A stretch of DNA of 64,000 nt, from positions 1 through 64,000 of the forward strand of contig JBNKRV010000067.1 in assembly GCA_050296935.1 (NCBI GenBank), read 5' to 3'. This document shows positions 55,761 through 63,843 of this stretch, one piece after another. Both the position numbers and the translations under genes were made by a program. Within the stretch, counting starts at the first letter, position 1. Every line of letters starts with the position of its first letter. Below the pieces are notes generated by a model that worked only from the letters and a program-made list of their open reading frames with translations, did no database searches and was not told where the DNA came from. Source of the stretch: Saccharicrinis sp050296935 (GTDB lineage Bacteria > Bacteroidota > Bacteroidia > Bacteroidales > Marinilabiliaceae).

Positions 55761-57884
55761 ATGAATAGATTTTTCATTGCAAAAAGCATTTTAGCACTTC
55801 TGATTGTATTGTTTTTCCTACAAAATGGTTTTTCGCAAACTAGTGAAATTGATAGTTTGAACAACCTTTTAAAACAAGAAGAAGATCTGGGAAAAAGGCT
55901 TAATTTAATTCTTGATATTACCGAAATTAATTTAAATGATGAACCTGTAAATTCGACCAGCGTCCTTGATTCGGTTTATAACATTGCCATAGATGATCAA
56001 TATAAATCAGTTCAGGGGCGTGTGTACTTTTTGAAAGGGAAAATCTATATCAATCAGATGAATTTACCTGCCGCCTTTGAGCATTTAGATAAGGCAAGAA
56101 ACATTTTTGAAGAATTAGATAATGTTGAATATATCAAAAAGTCATTAGTTGCAATGGCCGATGCATACTCTGCAAATGAAAACTATGAAAAAAGTATTGA
56201 CTGTATTCAATTAATTAATGATAAATATGTTTCGAAAAAAGACAAATTAGGAAAGGCTAACTGTAAAGTTCGGATTGGTATTTTTCAATTTTATCTTGGA
56301 GATACTATAAAAGCGAAACTAAATTATTTAAGTGCCCTGAAGTACTATAAGGATATTGAGCATTATTCAGGTATGTCAAGATGTTATAACAACATAGGGA
56401 TTATGTGCGCCGATCTTGATTCTGCCGTATTTTATTTAGAAAAGGCATTAGTTTATTTTGAAAAGGCTGGTGACTATAATGTATTGTCGCACGGGCACAG
56501 TAATATAGCGGTGTTTTATGAGCGTAAAAAAGATTATAGGAATGCAAAAAAGCATTTACTGAAAGCATTGGCAATAAAAAAAATATTGAACAATAAAAAA
56601 GAAGAAATTGAGGCCGCAAATAATTTATCACGTTTTTACAACTCTGTTAATAATCCCGACAGGTCAATAATTTTGGCAAAAAAGTGCCTGGAAGAAGTTG
56701 TACCATTAAATCTGCCTGTTATAGAGCAGGATATATTAGCGAACCTGGTTGAAGGGTACAAGACTAAAAATGATTATAAAATGGCATTCTTTTATTTGAA
56801 AAGAATGAAAGAAAAGCGCGATACGATTTATAGAATTGAAAATAGTAAGCTCATACATGAAATGCAAACTAAGTTTGAGGTTGAAAAAGTTGAAAATGAG
56901 AACCTCCACCTAAAAGAAAAGGCAAAGAAAGACCGAGTGATACGAAATATTGCAATAATTACCGCAGTTTTATCAGTGTTTTCTTTATTCCTGGTTATTA
57001 ACAGATACAAGCTAAAAAGGAAATTAATTTTAAAAGATAAACAATTTCTTGAAGAACAGGTAGAAAAAGACAAGATAATAATATTGCAAAAGGAGACGCA
57101 GGCAAAATTAGAAAAAGAAGAGCATTTAAGAATCCAGGAAGAGCTAAAAGCACAGGAAAGCATTCGGCTAATGAATATAAAATTGAAGGAAGAAATTGCC
57201 ACTAAAGACAAATTCTTTTCAATTATTTCGCACGACTTAAAAAACCCATTTAGTGCAATTGTTGAATTTTCAAATATGTTGATAAATGATTTCGATAAGT
57301 ATCCTAAAGAGAAAATGTTGCACTATATATCTTTAATAAGAGATAGTTCTAAGCAAACGTATGATTTGCTACAGAATTTATTGTATTGGTCACGTCAGCA
57401 AACAGGGAGGATTGAATTTAAGCCAAGAGCGGTAATGTTAAATGAAATGTTTAGTAAAATTAAAGATTTGTTCATTGGTAATGCTATTCAGAAAAATATT
57501 GATTTGAAAATAAATTGCGAAAACAATATTCGTATTTCTGCCGACGAAAATATGTTACAGACCTTACTTAGGAATTTAATCAGTAACGCAATTAAATTTA
57601 CCAATTTGAACGGAGAAGTTAATTTAAATGCCTGCCTAAAAAGTAATGATGTAATAATTGAGGTTAAAGACAATGGGATAGGTATGGGCCCGGATGAATT
57701 AGATAAGATTTTTAAACTGGAGGAAAAATTCAGCCAACTGGGAACAAATAATGAAGCGGGTACTGGTTTGGGTTTAGTTTTATGTGAAGAAATAGTTGCT
57801 CAACACAATGGAATCATTGACGTGGAAAGTGAAATAGGAAAAGGAACTGTTTTTATAGTTACTTTGCCAAAGGAATTAAACTAG
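55761..57884 (+). CDS. TPR-containing membrane sensor histidine kinase
   Basis: 707 residues: a signal peptide (ILALLIVLFFLQNGFSQ), TPR units (about 30-340), coiled coil, one membrane helix (about 395-415, IITAVLSVFSLFLVI), a second coiled coil, a DHp domain with phospho-His in IISHDLKNPF (about 489), and HATPase_c with N box (NLISNAIKFT), G1 (DNGIGM) and G2 (AGTGLGL). No response regulator gene is adjacent, so this is an orphan; it may act on a distant partner. It has the same layout as the kinase at 23236 but lacks that protein's C-terminal extension. Confidence 0.92.
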   Translation: MNRFFIAKSILALLIVLFFLQNGFSQTSEIDSLNNLLKQEEDLGKRLNLILDITEINLNDEPVNSTSVLDSVYNIAIDDQYKSVQGRVYFLKGKIYINQMNLPAAFEHLDKARNIFEELDNVEYIKKSLVAMADAYSANENYEKSIDCIQLINDKYVSKKDKLGKANCKVRIGIFQFYLGDTIKAKLNYLSALKYYKDIEHYSGMSRCYNNIGIMCADLDSAVFYLEKALVYFEKAGDYNVLSHGHSNIAVFYERKKDYRNAKKHLLKALAIKKILNNKKEEIEAANNLSRFYNSVNNPDRSIILAKKCLEEVVPLNLPVIEQDILANLVEGYKTKNDYKMAFFYLKRMKEKRDTIYRIENSKLIHEMQTKFEVEKVENENLHLKEKAKKDRVIRNIAIITAVLSVFSLFLVINRYKLKRKLILKDKQFLEEQVEKDKIIILQKETQAKLEKEEHLRIQEELKAQESIRLMNIKLKEEIATKDKFFSIISHDLKNPFSAIVEFSNMLINDFDKYPKEKMLHYISLIRDSSKQTYDLLQNLLYWSRQQTGRIEFKPRAVMLNEMFSKIKDLFIGNAIQKNIDLKINCENNIRISADENMLQTLLRNLISNAIKFTNLNGEVNLNACLKSNDVIIEVKDNGIGMGPDELDKIFKLEEKFSQLGTNNEAGTGLGLVLCEEIVAQHNGIIDVESEIGKGTVFIVTLPKELN

Positions 57885-57960
57885 TCGTTTTTTGCTTACC
57901 TTTATATCAAAGGGCCAGTTAAAACTGGTACTAGTAGGGATTCGTGCCACGGCAAGAACT

Positions 57961-58120
57961 CTATTTCTTATTCTTTTTAACTCTTACAGCATAGGTAGCA
58001 ATATAATCTTCGCCGAGTTTTATATGAACATCATAAAACCCAAGCCTTTTATACCGAACCGCTGTTAGTAACTGGTTTGCTTCACAAGCTTGCAAACCAA
58101 AACTGCCATTCGATCGGCAT
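57961..58120 (-). pseudogene. Unrecognised coding remnant
   Basis: On the minus strand a frame reads SNGSFGLQACEANQLLTAVR, YKRLGFYDVHIKLG and then …YAVRVKKNKK before a TAG at 57961-57963. Composition is protein-like but no start or family is visible. It may be the tail of the broken gene just upstream at 58147. Confidence 0.3.
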
Positions 58121-58146
58121 ATACAAAGCCATTTTAAAATCTCAAT

Positions 58147-58373
58147 TTACAATATTTCAAACTGGCTTAGTATAATTTGTGAATGATGAAAACGACCACA
58201 AGTAATTTTATCCTGGTTTTTGAAGTATTGAAAAACTTCCGAATCACTCATTTTTGCAAAATCAATGATTTCTTTTTGGCAAGAATTACAGAAACCACCA
58301 TCTCCAGTGCTTTAAACTGCTCAAATTTTTCAAAGCAGGGTTTGTCAATTGCAAGGCGGAATTTTTGGCTCAT
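58147..58373 (-). pseudogene. Frameshifted small protein of the KPC…FCxxC…DFxxMSD Bacteroidota family
   Basis: From ATG 58371-58373 the frame gives MSQKFRLAIDKPCFEKFEQF; after …ALE the next frame gives GGFCNSCQKEIIDFAKMSDS … ITCGRFHHSQI and ends at TAA 58147-58149. The combined pattern (KPC, FCxxCxKxxxDFxxMSDxE, CGRF) is a common N-terminal module in Bacteroidota, often in front of carboxypeptidase-regulatory/TonB-type proteins. Loss of one G near 58300 explains the shift. The downstream part of such a protein is missing, so this is a remnant. Confidence 0.65.
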
Positions 58374-58805
58374 GTCTTTTGTTTTTATTATTCTATGTAT
58401 TCACAAAGAATTATTCATCTGTACAAACCTACGAAATCGGTTGATGAATTTTTTATGATAAGTTAGAAAATAAGAGGTGAAAGAAGTGATTAGATGTAAT
58501 TCTGTTTAATTCTATGTCTTGCTTGTTCTTCATTTGCTGCGGTACAATTATATTGTCTGGTTTTATTTTAATTTCGTTTAAGTTTATCCTTTTCGGTTAT
58601 AAGATTGGCTGCGCCTCAGTTGCAATTTGGAAGCCAAACTCTTTAAGTCTTTGACTTGCATGCTCTATTTCATTTTTTATTCCTTTCATTCACCCATGCC
58701 TTGCAATGTTTGCAGTAGCACACTGCTGTCATTTTATGTCCAAGCCTGAGCGATAGCTCAAATTTGAGCCCAATGCCATTAAGTCAAGGCAGTCTCATTA
58801 ATGAA

Positions 58806-58876
58806 CGTCATTGGTAGCATAAACGAAGCAATCTTTTCTTGAAGAGATTACTTCGTTGTTTCTCCCTGTAATGACG
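58806..58876. repeat. Dispersed foldback repeat (CGTCATT…AATGACG)
   Basis: The outer CGTCATT/AATGACG arms enclose AACGAAGCAATCTTTT and AAGAGATTACTTCGTT, a 71-bp foldback of the CGTCATTGCGAG…GAAGCAATCT kind found scattered in many bacterial genomes. It is a non-coding dispersed repeat. The rest of 58374-58928 shows no gene. Confidence 0.6.
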
Positions 58877-58928
58877 AAAAGGGTGCTAACTTGATGACAT
58901 TATACTTGTGCCATCAAGGGCACTGCCC

Positions 58929-59141
58929 CTATCTGTTTTCATTCGAAGAGCACGTTTTTATTCCAAAAGGTGCATAAAGTGGGCAAAAACTTATTAAACT
59001 GGTCAATACGAATATACCAGCCAGTGCTAAAAGCACTATTCCAAGCGTTCCTGTAATTATTTTTGTAAAAAAAAGAACTCCTACAATTGCAGCAATTATT
59101 ATTCTAATAATTTTGTCTGCTGAACCCATATTTTTTTTCAT
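58929..59141 (-). CDS. DUF2892 small inner-membrane protein
   Basis: 70 residues: KKNMGSADKIIRIIIAAIVG, two membrane helices, and a C-terminal SFCPLYAPFGIKTCSS with two Cys. This matches DUF2892 (YgaP-like membrane part, without the rhodanese domain). It lies 76 bp after a Crp/Fnr regulator with a perfect palindrome between them, so it is a likely target. Such proteins are often linked to sulfur or redox stress; the function is unproven. Confidence 0.88.
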   Translation of the reverse strand: MKKNMGSADKIIRIIIAAIVGVLFFTKIITGTLGIVLLALAGIFVLTSLISFCPLYAPFGIKTCSSNENR

Positions 59142-59207
59142 CTTTCAATTATTTATGGTTTATGCAAAATTGCTCTACAAAAGTAAGTTGTTGTTAATTG
59201 CTGTGCA

Positions 59208-59221
59208 GTGACTATAGTCAC
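59208..59221. promoter_or_regulatory. Perfect 14-bp palindrome, probable Crp/Fnr operator
   Basis: GTGACTATAGTCAC is a perfect palindrome of the TGAC-N4-GTCA type bound by Crp/Fnr dimers. It overlaps the stop codon of the regulator gene and lies 67 bp upstream of the DUF2892 start, a good activator position for that gene. Confidence 0.6.
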
Positions 59222-59844
59222 CACTCGCCCGTAATTTTTATTTCACCAGCATTTTGTGCGACTTTCCCTTCATTTTCCAGCTTTTTTAATACCCTTGTTA
59301 TCACTTCACGGGCTGTTCCTAACTCATTCGCTATTTGGTTATGGCTCATTATTATTGAATTGCTATTCATCAATTCCGATTTCTTTTTCAAATGATCATA
59401 AAGTCGCTTGTCCATTTTGTCCAGTAGCAAGTGACTGATTGTGTCTAAAAGCTCTGAATATCTTAGGTTGTATTGATTATAAAACAGTTCATTGAAGTCG
59501 GGATACTCTTTTAGCCAGCCAGGTAATAGACGAACAGGAATTAAGATAATCTTTGAATCCTCTTCGGTTATTGCAAAAACCTTGCTTGGTACATTTTTTA
59601 GCGCAGCATAAAATGTCATCACACAGCTTTGTGCAGGCTCAATATAGTAAAGTAGTAATTCCTTTTCATCAAACCTCGAAAACACTTTTACAAGTCCGCT
59701 TATAATAAGAGGCAATACTTTAACATACTGTTGTTCTCTTAAAATCTCAGTTCCTTTAGGAAATTCCTGAATAGTTGATTCTTGTAGTATCTTATCAACT
59801 AAATTAGGTTCCAAAAAAGACAATATTCGTTTATCAAATTCCAT
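59218..59844 (-). CDS. Crp/Fnr-family transcriptional regulator
   Basis: 208 residues: a cyclic-nucleotide-binding-like beta-barrel (about 20-115, FPKGTEILREQQYVKVLPLI … FSRFDEKELLLYYIEPAQSCVM), the dimer helix (about 120-150) and a C-terminal winged helix (MSHNQIANELGTAREVITRVLKKLENEGKV, about 166-195). No N-terminal Fnr-type Cys cluster is present, so it is not an iron-sulfur Fnr. It probably activates the downstream DUF2892 gene through the 59208 palindrome. Confidence 0.92.
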   Translation of the reverse strand: MEFDKRILSFLEPNLVDKILQESTIQEFPKGTEILREQQYVKVLPLIISGLVKVFSRFDEKELLLYYIEPAQSCVMTFYAALKNVPSKVFAITEEDSKIILIPVRLLPGWLKEYPDFNELFYNQYNLRYSELLDTISHLLLDKMDKRLYDHLKKKSELMNSNSIIMSHNQIANELGTAREVITRVLKKLENEGKVAQNAGEIKITGEW

Positions 59845-60444
59845 TCTTCAAGGTTTTTTCATGTTACAGGGTTATACTTAATCAACTGAAGTTATGCGTA
59901 CTTTATTCTTTTTATAGATCCTTCACTTTTCTTGTTTTGCTATCCTTCATATGGATTTATTCTCTAAAATTAAGCCTTCTAACCATTAGTACCAAAGGAT
60001 TTTCCTTAAAAAGTACATGGTTTAAAAATAAGGTTGATTAAGAGGTGAGTCAGCAAAAAGAATTCTTCTTTCCGCACGATTTTTTAATCATGAAAAAGCA
60101 GTGATGTAGTCTCGAATGTATGGTTTGTAGCCGTTTTTAATATTTTCGCCATTGCAGAATATATACGCCATTTATATATGCAGTGTAATAGATAACTTAA
60201 CTGACATTTCCCATATTTTGTAGATTTCAGAACAACAGTTACTTATATCATCACCATCAAAAATAAAGTCTGATAATCAGTAGTTTATAATTACTATCAT
60301 GCAACGTTTAACTTTGTTTTTCAACTTCAGAGTTGAATTAGGTCTTCATTTTTGGGTTATTCACTTCGTTCATGAGCTCCACTTTGTTCCGGTTGACCCC
60401 AAAACGAAGCAACTTAGGCGAAGCTGTTCTCACGTAGCTCTGAA
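59845..60444. other. Gene-free stretch
   Basis: About 600 bp of AT-rich DNA without a supported gene. A frame beginning at 60299 runs through the long inverted repeat that follows and has no family resemblance, so I do not count it. Confidence 0.5.
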
Positions 60445-60601
60445 AGAGCGAGTAAAAAGGTCAAGGCCTCATGGAAAACCTTCTCCATCTCTTATCAAGC
60501 CTGAGTGCGGCCGGGTGATCTTCGAACAAGTTCGAAGCTTCCCGGTCTTACTAAGGCTTGATTGCAAGCTGAAAAAGGTTTTCCATGAGGCCAATCGCTC
60601 T
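60445..60601. repeat. 157-bp four-tier nested inverted repeat
   Basis: Nested perfect arms: AGAGCGA/TCGCTCT (60445/60595), GGCCTCATGGAAAACCTT and its complement (60465-60482/60575-60592), ATCAAGCCT/AGGCTTGAT (60494/60554), CCGGG/CCCGG (60511/60541) and CTTCGAAC/GTTCGAAG (60520/60530). It is clearly more GC-rich than its surroundings. It could be a foldback mobile element or a structured RNA. No coding sequence is evident, and 60602-60831 shows nothing else. Confidence 0.75.
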
Positions 60602-60831
60602 ACCTTCAATAACGCTAATCTTTTATTCTTAAATTTGACTTGGGAAACATCAGTTAATAACTTATTTTCTTAGAACAATTACCACCAAGGCTAGCTTATA
60701 CTAGGTATGGGAACAAATGTTTAGAATTTCCGGTGTTTCGCAATGCCTTGAGCTTTCAATCTTTCTGATAGTCTGTATGATGCTTTAGTCAATGTGCAGG
60801 TTTTATTTTGTCCGTAATCTCTCGATTAAAT

Positions 60832-61191
60832 CTATAATTTTCTATGTTCTACATATTCAATAATTATTCCATCTTTATGTTTTACTGTCATATTCAGTCC
60901 TGTTGGTACTTGTTGAATATCTCTTATTATTACAGCTCCATTATGATTTAAAAAATCCTTGTACTCCGAAATTGAATCTACTAAAAATGTTGCCGATATC
61001 ACTTTAAATGGTTCTAATGCCTGATCAGATCCAGATATTATAAGTAGATTATTAATCCTCGCTATTTCTAGTCCTACTTGTTTATATTCAAACCGATTGG
61101 CACATTTTTCATTTGTCAGTCTTTCATAAAAATCAATTGCGGTGTTCATGTCATTGACATAAATCCTTGTTAAAATCTGTTTAATAATCAT
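60832..61191 (-). CDS. VOC (glyoxalase/bleomycin resistance-like) family protein
   Basis: 119 residues, one VOC unit: the first strand and helix (ILTRIYVNDMNTAIDFYERL), KQVGLEIARINNLLIISGS, ISATFLVDSISEYKDFLNHN, GAVIIRDIQQVPTG and the closing KHKDGIIIEYVEH with the C-terminal Glu metal-ligand position. The fold binds a divalent metal and a small molecule; the reaction here is unknown. It stands alone between the nested inverted repeat and a group II intron, in DNA that looks acquired. Confidence 0.85.
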   Translation of the reverse strand: MIIKQILTRIYVNDMNTAIDFYERLTNEKCANRFEYKQVGLEIARINNLLIISGSDQALEPFKVISATFLVDSISEYKDFLNHNGAVIIRDIQQVPTGLNMTVKHKDGIIIEYVEHRKL

Positions 61192-61324
61192 TTTGATAAC
61201 TTTAAGTTAATTTATCTTCTTAGGTTTATATTAACAATATTTCCTATTGTATCCAAGGGCGTTCTTAAACTTGTACACAATGGTAAATTGTATGAGTAGT
61301 GGCAGATTGCGTGGTAGTTACTTG

Positions 61325-61345
61325 TCAAACTGCTACGCAGTTTGA
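61325..61345. repeat. Small perfect hairpin TCAAACTGC-TAC-GCAGTTTGA
   Basis: A 9-bp stem with a 3-nt loop in the gap between the VOC gene and the intron. It may be a remnant recombination or termination site. The 61192-61401 stretch is otherwise without recognisable content. Confidence 0.45.
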
Positions 61346-61401
61346 GCGGACTACAAACCGTTATAATTAGCACTTTACCCGCCATTACTTATACAAAATG
61401 T

Positions 61402-62113
61402 GTGTGCCCTGCATGGGTGGCAGTGCACACAACTGGAAGTTCTGAATAAATTTGAAAAATGCAAATTTATTTCCAGAACACCAAAAATAAGTTGTGTAAC
61501 TGTAGTTTTTCCGGAGGGTGCAAGTCCCTTATACGCTTGGATTAAAGCCGAGAAGTATTAGCAAGTGGCAAGCTGGTTACCGGTGACGGTAGCAGTGAAG
61601 GAAGCCAAACGGCAAAATCCGGTACTGACGGACAGGAACGGCATATGAGGCTATTTATGGTGGGATAAACAAGCACATCATTGTAAAGTCCTAAGTGCAT
61701 TTTGTGCCATTGATAGTAGATGCCGCAGGAATCGGAGGAAGGAAAACACTCTTACCAGGGGAGGCCTTGGACTAGATTTGGTATTTCTATAAACTAAGGA
61801 GTCAGCAGAGGTCATAGTAGGTGATTCTCGGTATGAAGTGATAGGTATGTCTGTGGAAGTCGAGCGAACTGACTGACCAAGCTACCCGACATCAGAGGAA
61901 ATCATTGAAGGACTTAACATTGTGTCGCCCCAAATGCTGTATGGAGGTTTAAATGTTCGAGTTTTCTAGCCTACCGCAAATTAAGGCAAAGGTATAACAG
62001 GTGAAAAGAGCTGTTGTATTGATACACAATGAACCGCCGTATACGAGACCCGTACGTACGGTGGTGTGAGAGGCGCACTGGCAGTCAACTGGCCGTCAGC
62101 CGTCTACTCGATT
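61402..62113 (+). mobile_element. Group II intron without a reverse transcriptase ORF
   Basis: It opens with GTGTGCCC (the GUGYG-type 5' end), followed by domain I signatures (GGAGGGTGCAAGTCCC, GCAAGTGGCAAGCTGG, CAGAGGTCATAGTAGG). Domain V is recognisable near 62030-62072 (AACCGCCGTATACG … CGTACGTACGGTGGTGTGAG) and domain VI follows (GGCAGTCAACTGGCCGTCAG … CTACTCGAT), ending about 62113. The length of about 712 nt leaves no room for the usual intron-encoded protein, and no maturase is in the window. It may still splice with help in trans, or be a deletion derivative. Both boundaries are approximate. Confidence 0.8.
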
Positions 62114-62122
62114 GGTGGGGCG

Positions 62123-62560
62123 TTATTCATTTTCTCCAATGTCTTCGAACCATATATCCCTATGTTTGCTAATAAAATCTGAAAGCATTTGTTTACATTC
62201 TTTTTGGTCTAAAACAACGACTTCAACATTATGTTTTTTTAAGAAATCGTATGCACCATCATAATTTTCATTCTCTCCAACATAAATTTTCGGAATTTTA
62301 AATTGTACAATTGCACCCGCACACATATAACAAGGCATTAATGTAGAATACATTACAGTATTTTTAAAGTCCTTAATTCTTCCTGCATTAGATAAACAGT
62401 CGATTTCACCATGCAATATTTGGTTATCTAATTGAACTCTTTTATTATGTCCAGAAGATATTAATTTATTGTCTTTAACTAAAACTGCACCAATGGGAAT
62501 TCCACCTTCTTTTGCACTCTTTTTTGCTTCAGCAATTGCAAATTTCATATACTTATCCAT
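62123..62560 (-). CDS. Cytosine deaminase (yeast FCY1-like, CDA superfamily)
   Basis: 145 residues. Zinc motifs HGEIDCLSNAGR (His and the catalytic Glu, about 50-61) and STLMPCYMCAGAI (two Cys, about 72-84) define a cytidine-deaminase-superfamily enzyme. The C-terminal half is strikingly like yeast cytosine deaminase: VGENENYDGAYDFLKKHNVE and the final WFEDIGE. It should convert cytosine to uracil. It is the last gene of a three-gene overlapping operon (8-bp overlap with the unknown gene upstream). Its stop is about 10 bp from the intron's 3' end. Base pairs in such salvage enzymes also occur in nucleotide-depletion defence systems, but that is only a possibility here. Confidence 0.9.
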   Translation of the reverse strand: MDKYMKFAIAEAKKSAKEGGIPIGAVLVKDNKLISSGHNKRVQLDNQILHGEIDCLSNAGRIKDFKNTVMYSTLMPCYMCAGAIVQFKIPKIYVGENENYDGAYDFLKKHNVEVVVLDQKECKQMLSDFISKHRDIWFEDIGENE

Positions 62561-63020
62561 GATACCTACTTTTTATAATTTTAAATGCTTCTTTTATGTT
62601 GTTGGTTAATTCAACACTATTTACACTATTAAAAAGATTGTTGTTGTTTTTGTTTTTTTCTATCATCCACTCTATAAATTTCAGCCAAAACTCTTTTGGA
62701 TATAAAATAACTAAATCTACCGTGGAATCGTTCTTTTCAATCATTTCCATTGTTCTGAAAAAAGAACGTAAATAATTTAAACCATTTGGACTAAAAATAT
62801 ATACTTTAAAATCATCATTGCTTTCAGCGTTTTCATCTATTAACGTAATCTTATTTAACCCGTCATTTTGTAAATCAAGACTATTTATTAGTCCATCCAT
62901 TGGGCCTATAAGTCCTAAAAATAATTCAAATTGACTTGTATCAATAGAAGAAATGGTTTTATTAAAATCTTTCAAATTTTCTTTGTCTGGTTGACTAATA
63001 CAAACTTTTATTTTTTTCAT
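62553..63020 (-). CDS. Protein of unknown function, middle gene of the deaminase operon
   Basis: 155 residues, no signal peptide or membrane segment. The sequence alternates strands and helices (KIKVCISQP, FELFLGLIGPMDGLINSL, DFKVYIFSPNGLNYLRSFF, STVDLVILYPKEFWLKFI), which suggests an alpha/beta, possibly nucleotide- or signal-binding fold. I do not recognise a family. It overlaps the upstream membrane gene by 4 bp (ATGA-type) and the deaminase by 8 bp, so the three are translationally coupled. Confidence 0.75.
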   Translation of the reverse strand: MKKIKVCISQPDKENLKDFNKTISSIDTSQFELFLGLIGPMDGLINSLDLQNDGLNKITLIDENAESNDDFKVYIFSPNGLNYLRSFFRTMEMIEKNDSTVDLVILYPKEFWLKFIEWMIEKNKNNNNLFNSVNSVELTNNIKEAFKIIKSRYHG

Positions 63021-63490
63021 AATATAATAATAACATTATAGATTATTAAAATTCCGATAAAGATAGTACTCCAAAATGATAGGTACCATGAAAACCGGTA
63101 GTTCTTTGACCTTATCTCTCTTACGCAAAGTAATTCATCAAGGTGTTTGTCAGGATTTTTTAAGTCAGTAGTTGATGACCAATGTAAATAAACAACCTTT
63201 AAACAAAATATCGAAGAAATGATAAAAATAAATATTGTTGAAATATATAAAAAAGTAATAAGGTCTATTTCATCTTTCATTGATAAAATAATTGTAATTC
63301 CAGCAATTATTAGTGAATTATATGTTAACAATGATGAAGCCTTGCTATCAATAATATTTAAATTATCATATAAGAAGTTAAAGATATTATAATGATAATC
63401 ATTGTCTAAAATCTTTTTTAGTTCAGATAAATGTTCCTTTCTATCCGAGGCTGTTTTGTTTAAGTCATGCTTAATGTTAAATATTCTCAT
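63017..63490 (-). CDS. Small multi-pass membrane protein, first gene of the deaminase operon (PycTM/SLATT-like)
   Basis: 157 residues. A charged N-terminal helix (about 1-40) precedes YDNLNIIDSKASSLLTYNSL and then hydrophobic segments at about 56-70, 77-100 and 133-157. The DSKAS-x-LLTYNSL start of the first helix and the compact helical plan resemble membrane effectors of the Pycsar (PycTM) and SLATT kind; the match is by eye and tentative. It heads an overlapping operon with an unknown protein and a cytosine deaminase. No signal for a promoter could be fixed in the 350 bp upstream. Confidence 0.72.
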   Translation of the reverse strand: MRIFNIKHDLNKTASDRKEHLSELKKILDNDYHYNIFNFLYDNLNIIDSKASSLLTYNSLIIAGITIILSMKDEIDLITFLYISTIFIFIISSIFCLKVVYLHWSSTTDLKNPDKHLDELLCVREIRSKNYRFSWYLSFWSTIFIGILIIYNVIIIL

Positions 63491-63504
63491 AGTTTTTATT
63501 TAAT

Positions 63505-63600
63505 GCCCGCCAATCGAGTAGAGCAAGATACGAAATTTATTCGTATCTCCACCCTCTCATACCAAGCATCGCTAGTTTGAAAGGAGATATTTTAGCCAAA
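63505..63600 (-). mobile_element. Probable 3'-end fragment of a second group II intron
   Basis: Read on the minus strand, GGTATGAGAGGGTGG, a 9-bp hairpin (AGATACGAA/TTCGTATCT, like domain VI) and CTACTCGATTGGCGGG parallel the 3' end of the intron at 61402-62113 (GGTGGTGTGAGAGG … CTACTCGATTGGTGGGG). A clear domain V is not visible upstream. It forms an inverted boundary to the three-gene operon. Confidence 0.4.
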
Positions 63601-63843
63601 GGTTATTATGTTATAAGGGAGTGTGTGTTAGTTTATTGGTTTATTTGTGATTTGAATTGGAAATTTAAAAACTATCTGTTCACAATACAAATCTTTATTC
63701 TTTAGATCTGTACCGGGTCTTATGATGATGAAATCTGGAAAAATAGTACTAACCTGTCAAGGTTAATTAGATTGATTCTAAATAAATCAATCAAGTTATC
63801 ATTTTTTGTCGTAAATTAGTACCCAGGAACAAAAACTTAAACT

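Noticed and set aside
60299..60673. 124-codon plus-strand frame
   Set aside because: It runs through the nested inverted repeat and has no family resemblance; the frame is a by-product of local GC content.
61192..62122. Integron attC site array with gene cassettes
   Set aside because: Small accessory genes and a group II intron suggested it, but no GTTRRRY core pairs or repeated attC structures are visible and no integrase is present.
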